Origin: Paracoccus wurundjeri
Lineage (GTDB): Bacteria; Pseudomonadota; Alphaproteobacteria; Rhodobacterales; Rhodobacteraceae
Length of the DNA stretch: 64,000 bases
Assembly (NCBI RefSeq): GCF_030678915.1
Contig: NZ_JAUUTZ010000011.1
Coordinates: 1 to 64,000 of the forward strand
Reading direction: 5' to 3'
Shown piece by piece: positions 1 through 8,399 of this stretch. Position 1 is the first letter of the stretch; each line of letters opens with the position of its first letter. The position numbers were made by a program, and so were the translations under genes. Under the pieces are notes generated by a model, which saw only the letters and a list, made by a program, of their open reading frames with translations, was not told the DNA's origin and did no database searches.

Positions 1-2
1 GG

Positions 3-227
3 CCGATTGCCCTGACAAGAAAGAATGCACTCTTCGCCGGGAATGAAGTCGGCGCCGAAAACTGGGCTATGCTCGCCTCGCTGGTCGCTACCTGCAAGAT
101 GTCCGACGTGATCCCGGTCGACTATCTCGCCACCACCCTGCGCGCCATCCTCGACGGTCACCCGCAAAGCCGTATCGAAGACCTCATGCCATGGCGCTTC
201 AACCAGCCGTCAAGCCTCGCAGCATAG
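3..227 (+). pseudogene. IS66-family transposase, C-terminal fragment
   Basis: The reading frame is open from the left edge and ends at TAG 225-227. It encodes the conserved tail of IS66 TnpC transposases: a RKNALFAG-like motif, then a helix, then HPQSRIEDLMPWRFN. Only about 74 residues are inside the window, so the gene either continues to the left or is already a relic. The next transposase relic begins in the same frame right after the stop. The family call rests on the RKNALFAG and HPQSRI..LMPW motifs, which I recognise from IS66 C-terminal domains. Whether an intact element lies upstream cannot be seen. Confidence 0.8.
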
Positions 228-1100
228 GGCCGCAACGTCGCGCTTACGCTGATCTGGCTCGACAAGGACATGGTTTGGCTGGCGCCCAAGGCGGGGCGAA
301 CTGGCCGCCCGCCGGTGTTCTCCGATGCCTCGATCCAGTTTTGCCTGATGGTGAAGGTCCTGTTTGGTCTGCCGCTCCGGCAAACGGCCGGGATGGTGTC
401 CAGCATCCTGGAGATGGCCGGGCTGGATTGGCCGGTCCCCGACTTCTCCACCCTGAGCCGCAGGCAAAAGAACATCGCCGTTGAGATCTCGCGCCGCCGG
501 GCGCCAGGGCCGCTGAACCTGCTGGTGGACAGCACCGGCATCAAGTTCCTGGGTGACGGAGAATGGTTGGCGCGCAAGCACGGCACGCATCGCAGACGCC
601 AATACCGCAAGGTCCATCTGGCGATGGACACGGGTTCGGGCGACATCGTGGCCGTGGAATTCACCTCAAGCCGCGAGGGCGACAGCCCTGTCCTGCCAGA
701 CCTCCTGGACCAGATCCCGCCGGATCGGGAGATCGGCACCGTGACCGGCGATGGGGCCTTCGACACCCGCCGCTGCCATGCCGCGATCCTCGCGCGGGGC
801 GGCACCGCGATCATTCCCATCCGCAAGAACGGGCGCTTCTGGAAAGAGGACTGCCCTGCTGCGAGGGCCCGAAATGACATTCTGCGCGCTACCCGGCACC
901 TTGGGCGCGCGATCTGGAAGAACTGGTCCGGCTATCATGTCCGAAGTCGCATCGAGGCGAAGATGCGCGGTCTCAAGTCCTTCGGAGAGAGGATCGCCTC
1001 ACGAGACCCCGACCGCCAGACCGCCGAAATCCACATCCGCATCGCCCTCATGAACCGATTCAACGCTCTCGGCCAGGCCGAGATCGAGCGCCTGACTTGA
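228..1100 (+). pseudogene. IS5-family (IS903-like) transposase, 5'-truncated
   Basis: This is a DDE transposase of about 290 codons. Visible parts are the N-terminal TLIWLDKDMVWLAP region, the FSTLSRRQK segment, catalytic Asp in LLVDSTGIKF, Asp in TGDGAFDTRR and Glu in SRIEAKMRGLKSFGE. Family members usually have about 25-30 more N-terminal residues before the TLIWLD segment. Here that part is replaced by the IS66 tail and its stop codon, in the same frame. The first available ATG (270) would remove still more of the domain, so I regard the gene as truncated and probably inactive. The sequence ctgcaacaatgccc at 1142-1155 resembles an IS5-group terminal inverted repeat and may be the right end. 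Confidence 0.8.
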
Positions 1101-1229
1101 ACCCTACCGGGAAAGGGGAAACCGCGCTCTAATCTCGAATTCTGCAACAATGCCCTCGCGTTCATCGAACATATCGAGGCCGATCGAGCAGATGTCAGCA
1201 GCGGCCCTGACGAAGAGATCCCATTCTAG
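1101..1229 (+). pseudogene. orphan C-terminal fragment with SSB-like acidic tail
   Basis: Immediately after the transposase stop the same frame stays open to TAG 1227-1229. It encodes a short peptide ending in SSGPDEEIPF. An acidic stretch followed by IPF at the extreme C-terminus is typical of single-strand DNA-binding proteins and of some other replication proteins. Nothing upstream of the IS end survives, so this could be the stump of an SSB-like gene cut by the IS. The match is a ten-residue tail only, and chance cannot be excluded. Confidence 0.25.
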
Positions 1230-1533
1230 AGCGTACGAATGTCTGTACTCTTAGGGGAGAACGCTTTCTACCCACTTTTCTGATTGCCTTTGGAGGCACA
1301 CTGGAGATCGAGCATGTGCAACGAAAGCCTGGTCTGGCTAGCCGCACTGCAGCACAATGGTCGCGCGATGAACGACGGCTCAGGGCCGCGCGCGCCTGAT
1401 TGCACGTCGGACTGGGAGTTGGGCACTCTGCGGCGCTGCAAGTCGGCTCCGAGCCCATGTTACCGATTGCAGTGCCGCCTACGAGAGATTGCAACTTGGA
1501 TTGAGCCCGGTGTTCGGCAAAGATTCCGAAACG
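1230..1533. other. intergenic stretch with no recognisable gene
   Basis: About 300 bases lie between the IS relics and the terminator of the minus-strand hydrolase gene. Open frames exist on both strands, but none has a ribosome site or a recognisable protein pattern. The stretch is probably decayed IS-associated DNA. Confidence 0.4.
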
Positions 1534-1566
1534 AAAATGGCCGCCAACTTGAGTGGCGGCCATTTT
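1534..1566 (-). terminator. perfect 12-bp stem-loop terminator
   Basis: aaaatggccgcc (1534-1545) and ggcggccatttt (1555-1566) form a perfect 12-bp stem with a 9-nt loop. The A/T ends supply a U-run in either direction. It lies directly after the stop of the minus-strand alpha/beta hydrolase gene (1574) and is the natural intrinsic terminator of that gene. It could also stop transcription from the left. Confidence 0.8.
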
Positions 1567-1573
1567 GCTATGC

Positions 1574-2500
1574 TCAGAGATTTTCCTTGTAGAACGGAAC
1601 CAGCTTGCCCAGCGCCAGCTTGACCGGCTCGGGCTTGTCGTAGAGGTCGTAGTGTGACCAGCCTTCGACGACGACCAGTTCCTTCTTCTTTGAAGCAGCA
1701 CGCTCGATGATCTCGCAGCCGTCACGATAGGCGCCGAAGGCTCCAACTTTGTCGCCGACCACGACGCAGAGTGGCTGCGTTAGCAGTACCTCGGCAAGAT
1801 GGAAGGCGTCCCAACCGACCGCCGCCGCCTGATGCGAAGGCACGGAGCGGTTTAGCCCGTTCGGCTTCTGGCCGCGCGGCGTGCGGTAGTATTCGGTTGC
1901 CTCGAAGGGGTCGCGGTCGGTGACGCCGAGGCGCTTGGCCTCTTCTGGCGACGGCGGCAGCAGGTCATCGACCTTGACGGGCTCGCCGCGGGCTTCCGCC
2001 GTGCGCTGCTTCGCCATTGCTTCGAGCGCCGCGATCGGGTTGAGCGCGGTGAAGTTGCCGCGCATCAGGCGACCGTAGTTCGCGCCGGTGACGGTGCCGA
2101 CCGCCTTGATGCGGCGTTCCGTCATCGCTGCGTTGATCGCGTAACCGCCGCCGCCACAGATGCCGAGCACGCCGATGCGGTCTTCATCAACGTAAGGGAG
2201 CGTCACCAGATAGTCGGCGACACGGCGAAAATCCTCGACCGCCTGTGTCGGATCTTCGACGGAGCGCGGCTCGCCGCCGCTGGCGCCCTGGAAGCTACGG
2301 TCGAAGGCGATGACGACGAAGCCTTCCTTGGCCAGCGCCTCGCCATAGACGTTGCCCGAGGTCTGGTCCTTGCAGCTTCCGATCGGATGGGCGCTGATGA
2401 TGGCCGGATATTTCTTCGACTTGTCGAAATTCGGCGGGAAATGGATATCGGCGGCGATATCCCAATACATGTCGCGATTGCGGATCTTCACGGTTTCCAT
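1574..2500 (-). CDS. alpha/beta hydrolase, dienelactone-hydrolase/YcjY-like
   Basis: This is a cytoplasmic alpha/beta-hydrolase of 308 residues with no signal peptide. The nucleophile elbow reads GICGGGGYA, so the nucleophile is probably cysteine, as in dienelactone hydrolases, rather than serine. An early SAHPIGSCKDQ segment fits an oxyanion-hole region, and the C-terminal GWSHYDLYD supplies the likely catalytic His. Length and layout fit the YcjY-like family, whose substrates are mostly unknown. The start has an AAGGAGA ribosome site. It lies downstream of the NAD(P)-binding oxidoreductase gene (2569-3204) on the same strand, 68 bp away, and probably shares its transcript and its LysR control. 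The exact substrate cannot be told from sequence. Confidence 0.85.
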   Translation of the reverse strand: METVKIRNRDMYWDIAADIHFPPNFDKSKKYPAIISAHPIGSCKDQTSGNVYGEALAKEGFVVIAFDRSFQGASGGEPRSVEDPTQAVEDFRRVADYLVTLPYVDEDRIGVLGICGGGGYAINAAMTERRIKAVGTVTGANYGRLMRGNFTALNPIAALEAMAKQRTAEARGEPVKVDDLLPPSPEEAKRLGVTDRDPFEATEYYRTPRGQKPNGLNRSVPSHQAAAVGWDAFHLAEVLLTQPLCVVVGDKVGAFGAYRDGCEIIERAASKKKELVVVEGWSHYDLYDKPEPVKLALGKLVPFYKENL

Positions 2501-2568
2501 AATGCGGTCTCCTTGGTTTCGGGATTTTGAGGGGCATTCTCACCGGCCCGCGAACGGGCCAGCTTCAC

Positions 2569-3204
2569 TCACATGAAAGCAGGTTTGTCGCCGTCGCTAC
2601 CGGGCTTGTTGATGCCGATGTTGCGTTTGCCGAGCGCGCCCGGCGCTTCGATCAGTTCGACAACCACGGCTGCCACGCTCTTGCGCGCGATTTCCGTGCC
2701 CTTGAAGGGCTCGTCACGCTCGGTGGTCTCGTAGTCGACTTCATCCGCGTCGGTCAGCCAGGCCGGACGCAGCACGGCATAGTCCAGGGCCGATGCCTCG
2801 ATGAGGTCAGCCGCCTTGCGATACGGCGGAAAATATTCGCCGATCTCGCGGTTGTTCCATTCGCCGAACTTGCCGGGCACTTCGTCATAGATGCCGAGCG
2901 TGGTGCAGAAGATCAGCTTGCGGACGCCGGTTGCCTGCATCGCGGTGATGATAGCTTCTGCCTGTGCATCGACATCGCCGGCGAGATTAGCATAGACGAT
3001 GTCCTGACCGGCCAAGGCGTCCTTCAGCTTGGCGGCATCGTGAACATCGCCTTCGATGACGCGGGCATTGGCGGGAACATCGCGGCCCAGCTTCTTCGCA
3101 TCGCGCAGGAACAGGGTCATGTCGGCATCGCCGCGACCCGCCAGCATGTCGACCACATGCCGGGCGATCTGGCCGCTCGCGCCGAGGATCAGGGTTTTGG
3201 TCAT
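2569..3204 (-). CDS. NAD(P)-binding oxidoreductase, NmrA/atypical SDR type
   Basis: The protein has 211 residues and opens with [17 protein letters not shown], a GxxGxxx Rossmann dinucleotide-binding loop. Further on are Asp in GDVHD and a [23 protein letters not shown] segment typical of NmrA-like or NAD(P)H-binding (PF13460-type) proteins. ATG 3204 is preceded by GAAGGA at good spacing. A GTG 15 bases upstream is possible but would overlap that ribosome site. The gene is divergent from the LysR gene at 3344, an arrangement that usually means direct regulation. It probably acts as a reductase or a redox-sensing protein. The substrate is unknown. Confidence 0.8.
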   Translation of the reverse strand: MTKTLILGASGQIARHVVDMLAGRGDADMTLFLRDAKKLGRDVPANARVIEGDVHDAAKLKDALAGQDIVYANLAGDVDAQAEAIITAMQATGVRKLIFCTTLGIYDEVPGKFGEWNNREIGEYFPPYRKAADLIEASALDYAVLRPAWLTDADEVDYETTERDEPFKGTEIARKSVAAVVVELIEAPGALGKRNIGINKPGSDGDKPAFM

Positions 3205-3305
3205 CGATCTATCCTTCACTTACTGCCGCGCGGGGCGGACAGATTGTCGCTTATCATCTGGGCTAATAAATAGACCGTTGGACTGGAATGAGAATACGGG
3301 CATAT

Positions 3306-3322
3306 CTACATGCAATATGTAG
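3306..3322. promoter_or_regulatory. dyad-symmetric operator between divergent genes
   Basis: CTACATGCAATATGTAG is a perfect 6-bp inverted repeat with a 5-bp spacer. It is centred between the divergent oxidoreductase gene (start 3204) and the LysR gene (start 3344). Size and placement suit a LysR-type recognition site that would control both genes. Binding by this regulator is inferred. Confidence 0.5.
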
Positions 3323-3343
3323 CCTGACTTAATGATGTAGCTC

Positions 3344-4273
3344 ATGGACCGAAACCTTCTACCCGCCATCGCAGCCTTCGCGGAAGTTGCCCACGAGGGC
3401 AATTTCACGCGTGCAGCGGCGAAACTCGGCATTACCGCCTCGGGCCTTTCCCAGACGATCAAGGCTTTGGAGGACAAGCTCGGCATCCGCCTGCTGAACA
3501 GATCGACGCGCTCCGTCTCGGCCACCGAGGAAGGCCGGGTGCTGCTAGCGCAGATCGATCCGAGTCTTGCCGCCATCGAGCATGCCATCAGCGCGCTCCA
3601 GGACACGCGGAACCGGCCCACGGGCGAGGTGCGCATCAACAGCTCGCGCATCGCGGCGGGCTATCTCCTGCTACCGCATCTAGCCGAGTTCCATCGCCGC
3701 TATCCCGAGATCCGGCTGGAGATCGTGATCGAGGACGAGTTCGGCGATATCATCCGCGAAGGTTGCGACGCTGGTGTGAGATTACGCGAAGATGTCGGAG
3801 ATAGCATGATCGCTGTGCCGCTCTGCCTGCCGATCTCGCTCGCCGTAATCGGCTCGCCGGCCTATTTTGCGACCAATCCAGCACCCGAGAAACCGTCCGA
3901 TCTTGATGGCCATAACTGCCTGGGGCTTCGCCTCGGCATGGGCCACACCATCGCGGGGTGGGAGCTGACCAACCCGGAAGACGGCCAAAGCGCTATCTTC
4001 CACCCGCAGGGATCATTCGTCGTCAACAATGACGGCATGGTGCTGGACGCCGCGCTGCAGGGTGTCGGTCTGGCCATGCACATGGATTTCGCCGTGCACC
4101 GGCATGTCGAGTCGGGCGCGCTGATCCGGGTTCTGGAAGACTGGTGCCCGCCTTTCGACGGGTTCAATCTCTACCTTCCGACGCACGATCAGATGGCGCC
4201 GAAGCTGCGGGCTGTCGTTGATTTCCTGACAGAGAAGCGACGTTCAGCAGCTTCGGCGGCTTCTGATCTTTAA
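3344..4273 (+). CDS. LysR-family transcriptional regulator
   Basis: This is a 309-residue LysR-type regulator. Residues 1-60 form the winged HTH (FAEVAHEGNFTRAAAKLGIT..SGLSQTIKALEDKLGIRLLNRSTRSV). The remainder is the substrate-binding-like effector domain, including GEVRINSSRIAAGYLLLPHLAEF. It resembles the subgroup found beside oxidoreductase genes. It is transcribed divergently from the oxidoreductase/hydrolase pair, with a palindrome in between, and most likely activates them in response to an unknown small molecule. No strong ribosome site precedes the ATG. Confidence 0.9.
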   Translation: MDRNLLPAIAAFAEVAHEGNFTRAAAKLGITASGLSQTIKALEDKLGIRLLNRSTRSVSATEEGRVLLAQIDPSLAAIEHAISALQDTRNRPTGEVRINSSRIAAGYLLLPHLAEFHRRYPEIRLEIVIEDEFGDIIREGCDAGVRLREDVGDSMIAVPLCLPISLAVIGSPAYFATNPAPEKPSDLDGHNCLGLRLGMGHTIAGWELTNPEDGQSAIFHPQGSFVVNNDGMVLDAALQGVGLAMHMDFAVHRHVESGALIRVLEDWCPPFDGFNLYLPTHDQMAPKLRAVVDFLTEKRRSAASAASDL

Positions 4274-4524
4274 TTTGCGCCGGATAGCGAGGTGTTCCAT
4301 CGAAAGGCAAATTTGTCCGCATTTTACCAGTTTGATTGGTTGATTTCGCTGCGATCGGCATGAATGACCGGTTCAGTGAAGTCGCACCGCGACATCGCAC
4401 AGGACACTGAACGGCATGAACGGGCCGGTCACATCAACTAATTGCCTGTGAGTGCGCTGAGCAGGGCTACCTCTTTGGTGGCGTTTCATGGCTTCACGCC
4501 TTTACCATCAATCCTTGTCGCCAT

Positions 4525-4923
4525 TCATGCTTCACGCGCCGCATAATCCGCCCGCGCATCCATGATCCTCTCCCGGTTCGCCTCGGCCCATTTCCAGACG
4601 CCGCAGAACGCCTCGCTCAATCCCAGCCCGAGATCCGTGAGCGCGTAGACGACCTTGGGTGGTATGACCGGATAGACGGTGCGCGTGACCAGACCGTCAC
4701 GCTCCATCGCGCGCAGGGTCTGGGTCAGCATCTTCTGGCTGATGCCCTCGCAGGCCCGGCCAAGCTCACCGAAGCGGCAATCGCCGCGTTCAGTCAGGAT
4801 CTCGATCAGCAGCATAGTCCATTTGTCGGCCACCCGGCCGATGATCCCGGTCACGAGACGATCGAGTTCCGGATCGGTTTCCGGGATGCCCATCAGCCTG
4901 TCTTGCAGGGATTTATCTGTCAT
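4525..4923 (-). CDS. HxlR-family transcriptional regulator
   Basis: The protein has 132 residues with the HxlR winged-helix pattern: GRVADKWTMLLIEIL, CRFGELGRACEGISQKMLTQTLRAMERDGLVTRTVYPVIPPKVVYALTDLG. These regulators are often redox or aldehyde/quinone-sensitive repressors. It has no cysteine at the usual N-terminal sensing position, so the signal is unclear. It is divergent from the SDR gene at 5033, with a 109-bp shared promoter region, and probably represses that gene. Confidence 0.9.
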   Translation of the reverse strand: MTDKSLQDRLMGIPETDPELDRLVTGIIGRVADKWTMLLIEILTERGDCRFGELGRACEGISQKMLTQTLRAMERDGLVTRTVYPVIPPKVVYALTDLGLGLSEAFCGVWKWAEANRERIMDARADYAAREA

Positions 4924-5032
4924 TTCAGGATGCTCTCTTTTGGGTAAGTATAAATTTTCTGGGTGCCTACTTTCAATGTGATGGCGTCGGGATCATGTTT
5001 CGGCCATCCTGGAAGAAATGGAAAGACCCATG

Positions 5033-5776
5033 CAATTCACCAATCGCAAGATCCTTATCACCGGCGGCAATTCGGGTATCGGGCAGGCTCTGGCCGAGGC
5101 TTTGCAAGCCAGGGGTAACCGGATCGTAATCACTGGACGCAAGCAGGCATCTCTGCGGCAAATGCTGGACCGCAACCCGGACATGGCCGGATATATGCTG
5201 GACGTCACCGATGAGGCCGCACTGGCCGCCTTTCCCGCAGGTCTGCTGGCCGATCATCCCGATCTCGATGCGGCGATCCTGAATGCCGGCATCATGGAGG
5301 CCGAGGACTACACCGCCGATCCCGTGTCTCTCGACGTGGCCGAACGGACCATCGCCACCAACCTGACGGCCCCGATCCGTCTGGCCGCCGCATTGCTGCC
5401 GCATCTGCAGAGCCGTCCAGCCGCTGCTCTGGTCACTGTGTCCTCGGGTCTGGCCTTTGTCCCCAAGGCGGGGAACCCGGTCTATTCGGCCAGCAAGGCC
5501 GCGATCCATTCCTGGACGCAGTCGCTGCGTCACCAGCTGCGCGAGACCTCTGTTGCCATTCATGAAATCGTCCCGCCGCTCGTGGCGACCGAGCTGACCC
5601 CCGGTCAGTCCCGGCAGGCAATGGCGCTGCCGCTCGATGCGTTCATCGGCGAGGTGATGGGTATCCTGTCGCAGGATATCGTCCCCGATGAGATCCTTGT
5701 CGAGCGCGTCGCCTTTCTGCGCAACGCCGAGGCGGAGGGGCGGTTCGACGCGGTCTTCACGGCCCTCAACGGCTGA
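5033..5776 (+). CDS. SDR-family oxidoreductase (DltE-like)
   Basis: A classical short-chain dehydrogenase/reductase of 247 residues. The cofactor loop is TGGNSGIG, followed by LNAGIM and the catalytic Ser and YSASK segment near residue 155. The start at 5033 (MQFTNRK) is preferred because GGAAAG lies five bases upstream. An in-frame ATG at 5018 has its purine run too close. The sequence resembles SDRs annotated DltE-like. The substrate is unknown. Its divergent HxlR neighbour probably controls it. Confidence 0.88.
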   Translation, partial: QFTNRKILITGGNSGIGQALAEALQARGNRIVITGRKQASLRQMLDRNPDMAGYMLDVTDEAALAAFPAGLLADHPDLDAAILNAGIMEAEDYTADPVSLDVAERTIATNLTAPIRLAAALLPHLQSRPAAALVTVSSGLAFVPKAGNPVYSASKAAIHSWTQSLRHQLRETSVAIHEIVPPLVATELTPGQSRQAMALPLDAFIGEVMGILSQDIVPDEILVERVAFLRNAEAEGRFDAVFTALNG

Positions 5777-6005
5777 GGCGGCGTGAACATCGGTCATCTG
5801 CCGGATTCCGGGCAATCTTCTCATGCGCCTTGAGGCTGCCACTGCCCGGTGACACGAACGGTTCGTCCGGGTGCAGGACCCGGTAGGCGTTGGGGGTCAT
5901 TCCGGTGCAGGCACGAAAGGCGCGGGTGAAATGGGCCGGGTCGGCATTGCCGAGATGGTCGACAATTATGGCGATGGAGAGCCTGCTCTCGGCCAGGGGA
6001 ACATC
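5766..6005 (-). pseudogene. AraC-family regulator, C-terminal remnant
   Basis: On the minus strand the frame after the RES-gene stop reads LAESRLSIAIIVDHLG, then NADPAHFTRAFRACTGMTP and NAYR. This is the second HTH and signature of AraC/XylS regulators. It ends at TGA (5768-5766), overlapping the last codons of the SDR gene. There is no start codon and no N-terminal domain, and the first HTH is missing. The RES/Xre unit sits exactly where the rest of the gene would be, so the AraC gene was probably truncated when that unit arrived. Confidence 0.7.
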
Positions 6006-6008
6006 CGT

Positions 6009-6503
6009 TCAGCCGAGACGCCCCTCGTCGTCAATCAGGGCCAATTGAGCCGGTGGAGCATTGTCCCATTTCCAGAGAACGATATTCAGGTCGGCCTCGG
6101 TTGCTCCCTTGGCGAAGCTCTGGACCCGCATGCCGACAAATCCGTCCGTGATCAGCCGGTCGGATAATGTCTGCGTCGGTGCCTTGCCGTCTTCGCGCAT
6201 CCTGATCCGCCAATCATCCGCCGACAGTTCTGCGCGGGTGATTTCGTATTCCTGCAACGCCTTCGTGTCCGTCGCGTCGAACAGGGGCTCCAGATCGGCC
6301 TGGTAGGCGACAAGCGTCGTGGGTTGCAAGCTGCCGATCTGGTTCGCCTCGCGGATCGCGGTCATGATCGACTGACTGGTGTAGAGCGCAGGCGTACCTT
6401 TCGGGTTGAAACGCCCGCCATATCGCCGGGCGCCTTCGCCCGATAGCGACTCGCGCGCCCAGACCGGATTGAGCGCGCGATAGAGAAGACCCTGATAGCG
6501 CAT
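6009..6503 (-). CDS. RES-domain toxin (NAD+-degrading)
   Basis: A 164-residue RES-family protein. It has LYRALNP at the N-terminus, RRYGGRFNPKGTPALYTS with the conserved Arg and Tyr, the IREAN glutamate, and a C-terminal FVGMRVQSFAKGATEADLN segment with the conserved Ser. RES toxins degrade NAD+ (phosphorolysis or glycohydrolysis) and halt growth. It lies 6 bp after the antitoxin gene and is translated from the same message. The stop codon is followed in the same frame by the AraC remnant. Family confidence is high. Activity is inferred. Confidence 0.9.
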   Translation of the reverse strand: MRYQGLLYRALNPVWARESLSGEGARRYGGRFNPKGTPALYTSQSIMTAIREANQIGSLQPTTLVAYQADLEPLFDATDTKALQEYEITRAELSADDWRIRMREDGKAPTQTLSDRLITDGFVGMRVQSFAKGATEADLNIVLWKWDNAPPAQLALIDDEGRLG

Positions 6504-6509
6504 GGCGGC

Positions 6510-6860
6510 TCAGGCATGCATGCCGGCATCGACCGCGTCGATATAATCCATGACCTCACTCGCCCGCCCCTCGCGCACCAGCTGCATGGCCGTTTGCCCG
6601 TCGAACCCGGCAAGGGGCTCGGACCGGTACCAGGCATAGGCGATCAATGTCGAGCCGAACCGGGGCTCGACCCGGTTCAGGATCTCGACCATCTCGCGCA
6701 GGCGTTTCTGTGTCTTGGGGCTGGCCACGCGGTCGGGGCGCATCACCGCATCGCGGCCGAGGCCCACGGTGCGGGCCACCTCGTCACGGGTGGTGCGCAA
6801 AACCGCGGCGATGCGCCCGGGGGCGAACTGTCCACCTTCAGCAAATGCCTCAATATGCAT
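6510..6860 (-). CDS. Xre/MbcA/ParS-type antitoxin of RES toxin
   Basis: The protein has 116 residues. An N-terminal helical DNA-binding segment (FAPGRIAAVLRTTRDEVARTVG) is followed by the C-terminal toxin-binding domain, ending WYRSEPLAGFDGQTAMQLV and EGRASEVMDYIDAV, the hallmark of RES/Xre antitoxins. I chose ATG 6860 because GGAG lies six bases upstream. ATG 6884 lacks a ribosome site and overlaps the operator-like repeat. It neutralises the adjacent RES toxin and most likely autoregulates the pair. Confidence 0.88.
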   Translation of the reverse strand: MHIEAFAEGGQFAPGRIAAVLRTTRDEVARTVGLGRDAVMRPDRVASPKTQKRLREMVEILNRVEPRFGSTLIAYAWYRSEPLAGFDGQTAMQLVREGRASEVMDYIDAVDAGMHA

Positions 6861-6875
6861 GGTCATCTCCATTCT

Positions 6876-6899
6876 TTCTGTCATTATATGCTGTCAGAA
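6876..6899. promoter_or_regulatory. candidate toxin-antitoxin operator
   Basis: Just upstream of the antitoxin start the sequence has TTCTG and CAGAA arms 14 bp apart, and within them CTGTCA occurs twice as a direct repeat. The AT-rich tatatg between them may be the -10 region. Position and symmetry suit autoregulation by the Xre-type antitoxin. This is inferred from layout only. Confidence 0.4.
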
Positions 6900-7027
6900 T
6901 GAGTGGCAATCAAGGGGTTTCCTTCAAGTCACAGCGGTTTTCCTGATCCGGCGAAACAGGTATCCACCCGGACAAATCCGCTCCGGTACTCGCGCCTTGC
7001 AAAACGCGAGCGCGGTTTTGCGAGAAC

Positions 7028-8212
7028 TCAGGTCGCGGTGTTTGCCTCATCGGCACGTTCCCTGACAGAGCCCGAAAGTGCCAACGCCACAGCCTCGGAA
7101 ACCTCGTCTGCCGCCGATCGAATTGGATCAGTTTTCAGATGGGCGTAGCGGGCGGTGGTCTGGACCTGGGTATGCCCCAGCAGGCGTCCGATCATGGTCA
7201 GGTCCTGCCCGAGCTGCAGCGCATCTGATGCGAAGCTATGGCGCAGGTCATGGATGCGCAGATCATCCAACCCGGCGCGTTTCCGCAGACGGCGCCAGGG
7301 TTTTTGCATGTCGGTGAGATGCTGGCCCTCGATGCGGCCGGTGATGACATAGGGGTTCCCTTCAACCTTGAGTATGTTCTTGAGCACCTCGATCGCGGCC
7401 TTGCCGATCGGAACCAGCTTGGCACCGGTCTTGGAGTCCGGAAGTCGGAGAACGCCCACGGTATAGTCGACATAATCCCATTTCAGGGTCTGGATTTCGC
7501 TGAGCCGGCAGCCGGTCAGCAGCAACAGGCGGATGCAGTTGACGGCCTCGGGTTCGTCCCTGGCCTCGTCCAGTACCTTGCCGAGGCGGGCAAGCTCGTC
7601 AGGGATAAGGTAGCGTTCGCGTTTCTCTTCCCTGTAGCGCTTCACCTTCCAACATGGGTTCATTCCATCGGTGCGGATGCCCCAGGAATGCGCGACGGTG
7701 AACATCACAGACAGGATTGCGACGGTTCGGTTCGCTTGATAGGGCGTCTGCTTCATTGACTGGTGCAGCCTAACGACATCGGTGCGAGAGATGTCGGTGA
7801 TCCGGTGACTGCCAAACTTCGGATTGATGTACAGGTCAAAGGCGCGTTGATATTCGCGATGAGTCTTTGCCTTACAATGGAGCGCGACGTGATCGGAGAG
7901 AAAGCGCGTGCCGAATTCCTTTACCGTCGGAGATGCCTTCCGGCGGTCGCGCTCACCCGCGGGATCGGCACCGAGACGGACGCCGGAGAGATGCTTCATG
8001 GCTTCCGTTCGCGCCAGGTCGGGGGTGACGGCGCCGTGCAGGCCGATATTGATCCGGCGAAGCCGGCCGCCGGTCCGGAACTGTGCCAGATACATCTTGC
8101 GCCCCGATGGATAAACGCGAAGGCCGAAGCCCTTCAGTTCCTCGTCCCAGATGAAGAATTCCTTGTTGGTCGGTGTTGCGGCATCGACGATACGCTTGGT
8201 GATCCTGGCCAT
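7028..8212 (-). CDS. tyrosine recombinase / phage-type integrase
   Basis: A 394-residue P4/DUF4102-type integrase. The N-terminal arm-binding domain is about residues 1-90 (DEELKGFGLRVYPSGRKMYLAQFR), a SAM-like core-binding domain covers about 95-195, and the catalytic domain follows. Catalytic residues are visible: Arg in LLLTGCRLSEI, HDLRHSFAS (His321, Arg324), GHTQVQTTARYAH (His347) and Tyr356. All needed residues are present, so it is probably active. It lies beside a tRNA-Thr 3' fragment at 8400-8445, the expected attachment site, and most likely mobilised the island to its left. Confidence 0.93.
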   Translation of the reverse strand: MARITKRIVDAATPTNKEFFIWDEELKGFGLRVYPSGRKMYLAQFRTGGRLRRINIGLHGAVTPDLARTEAMKHLSGVRLGADPAGERDRRKASPTVKEFGTRFLSDHVALHCKAKTHREYQRAFDLYINPKFGSHRITDISRTDVVRLHQSMKQTPYQANRTVAILSVMFTVAHSWGIRTDGMNPCWKVKRYREEKRERYLIPDELARLGKVLDEARDEPEAVNCIRLLLLTGCRLSEIQTLKWDYVDYTVGVLRLPDSKTGAKLVPIGKAAIEVLKNILKVEGNPYVITGRIEGQHLTDMQKPWRRLRKRAGLDDLRIHDLRHSFASDALQLGQDLTMIGRLLGHTQVQTTARYAHLKTDPIRSAADEVSEAVALALSGSVRERADEANTAT

Positions 8213-8399
8213 GGCTTTCCCTCGATAATCGGAATTTCCGGAATCAAATCGGAATCAATTGAACGGAAACCCCTGTGTTCTCGTGGCGAAGGTTAGGGTA
8301 GGGGTGGCATATAAATAAATCAACATTAACAAATTATTATGCGGTAATCGGCGGTAATCTAGGGGTTTCGGACAATGTGGCGGAAATGGCCGGAGACAA

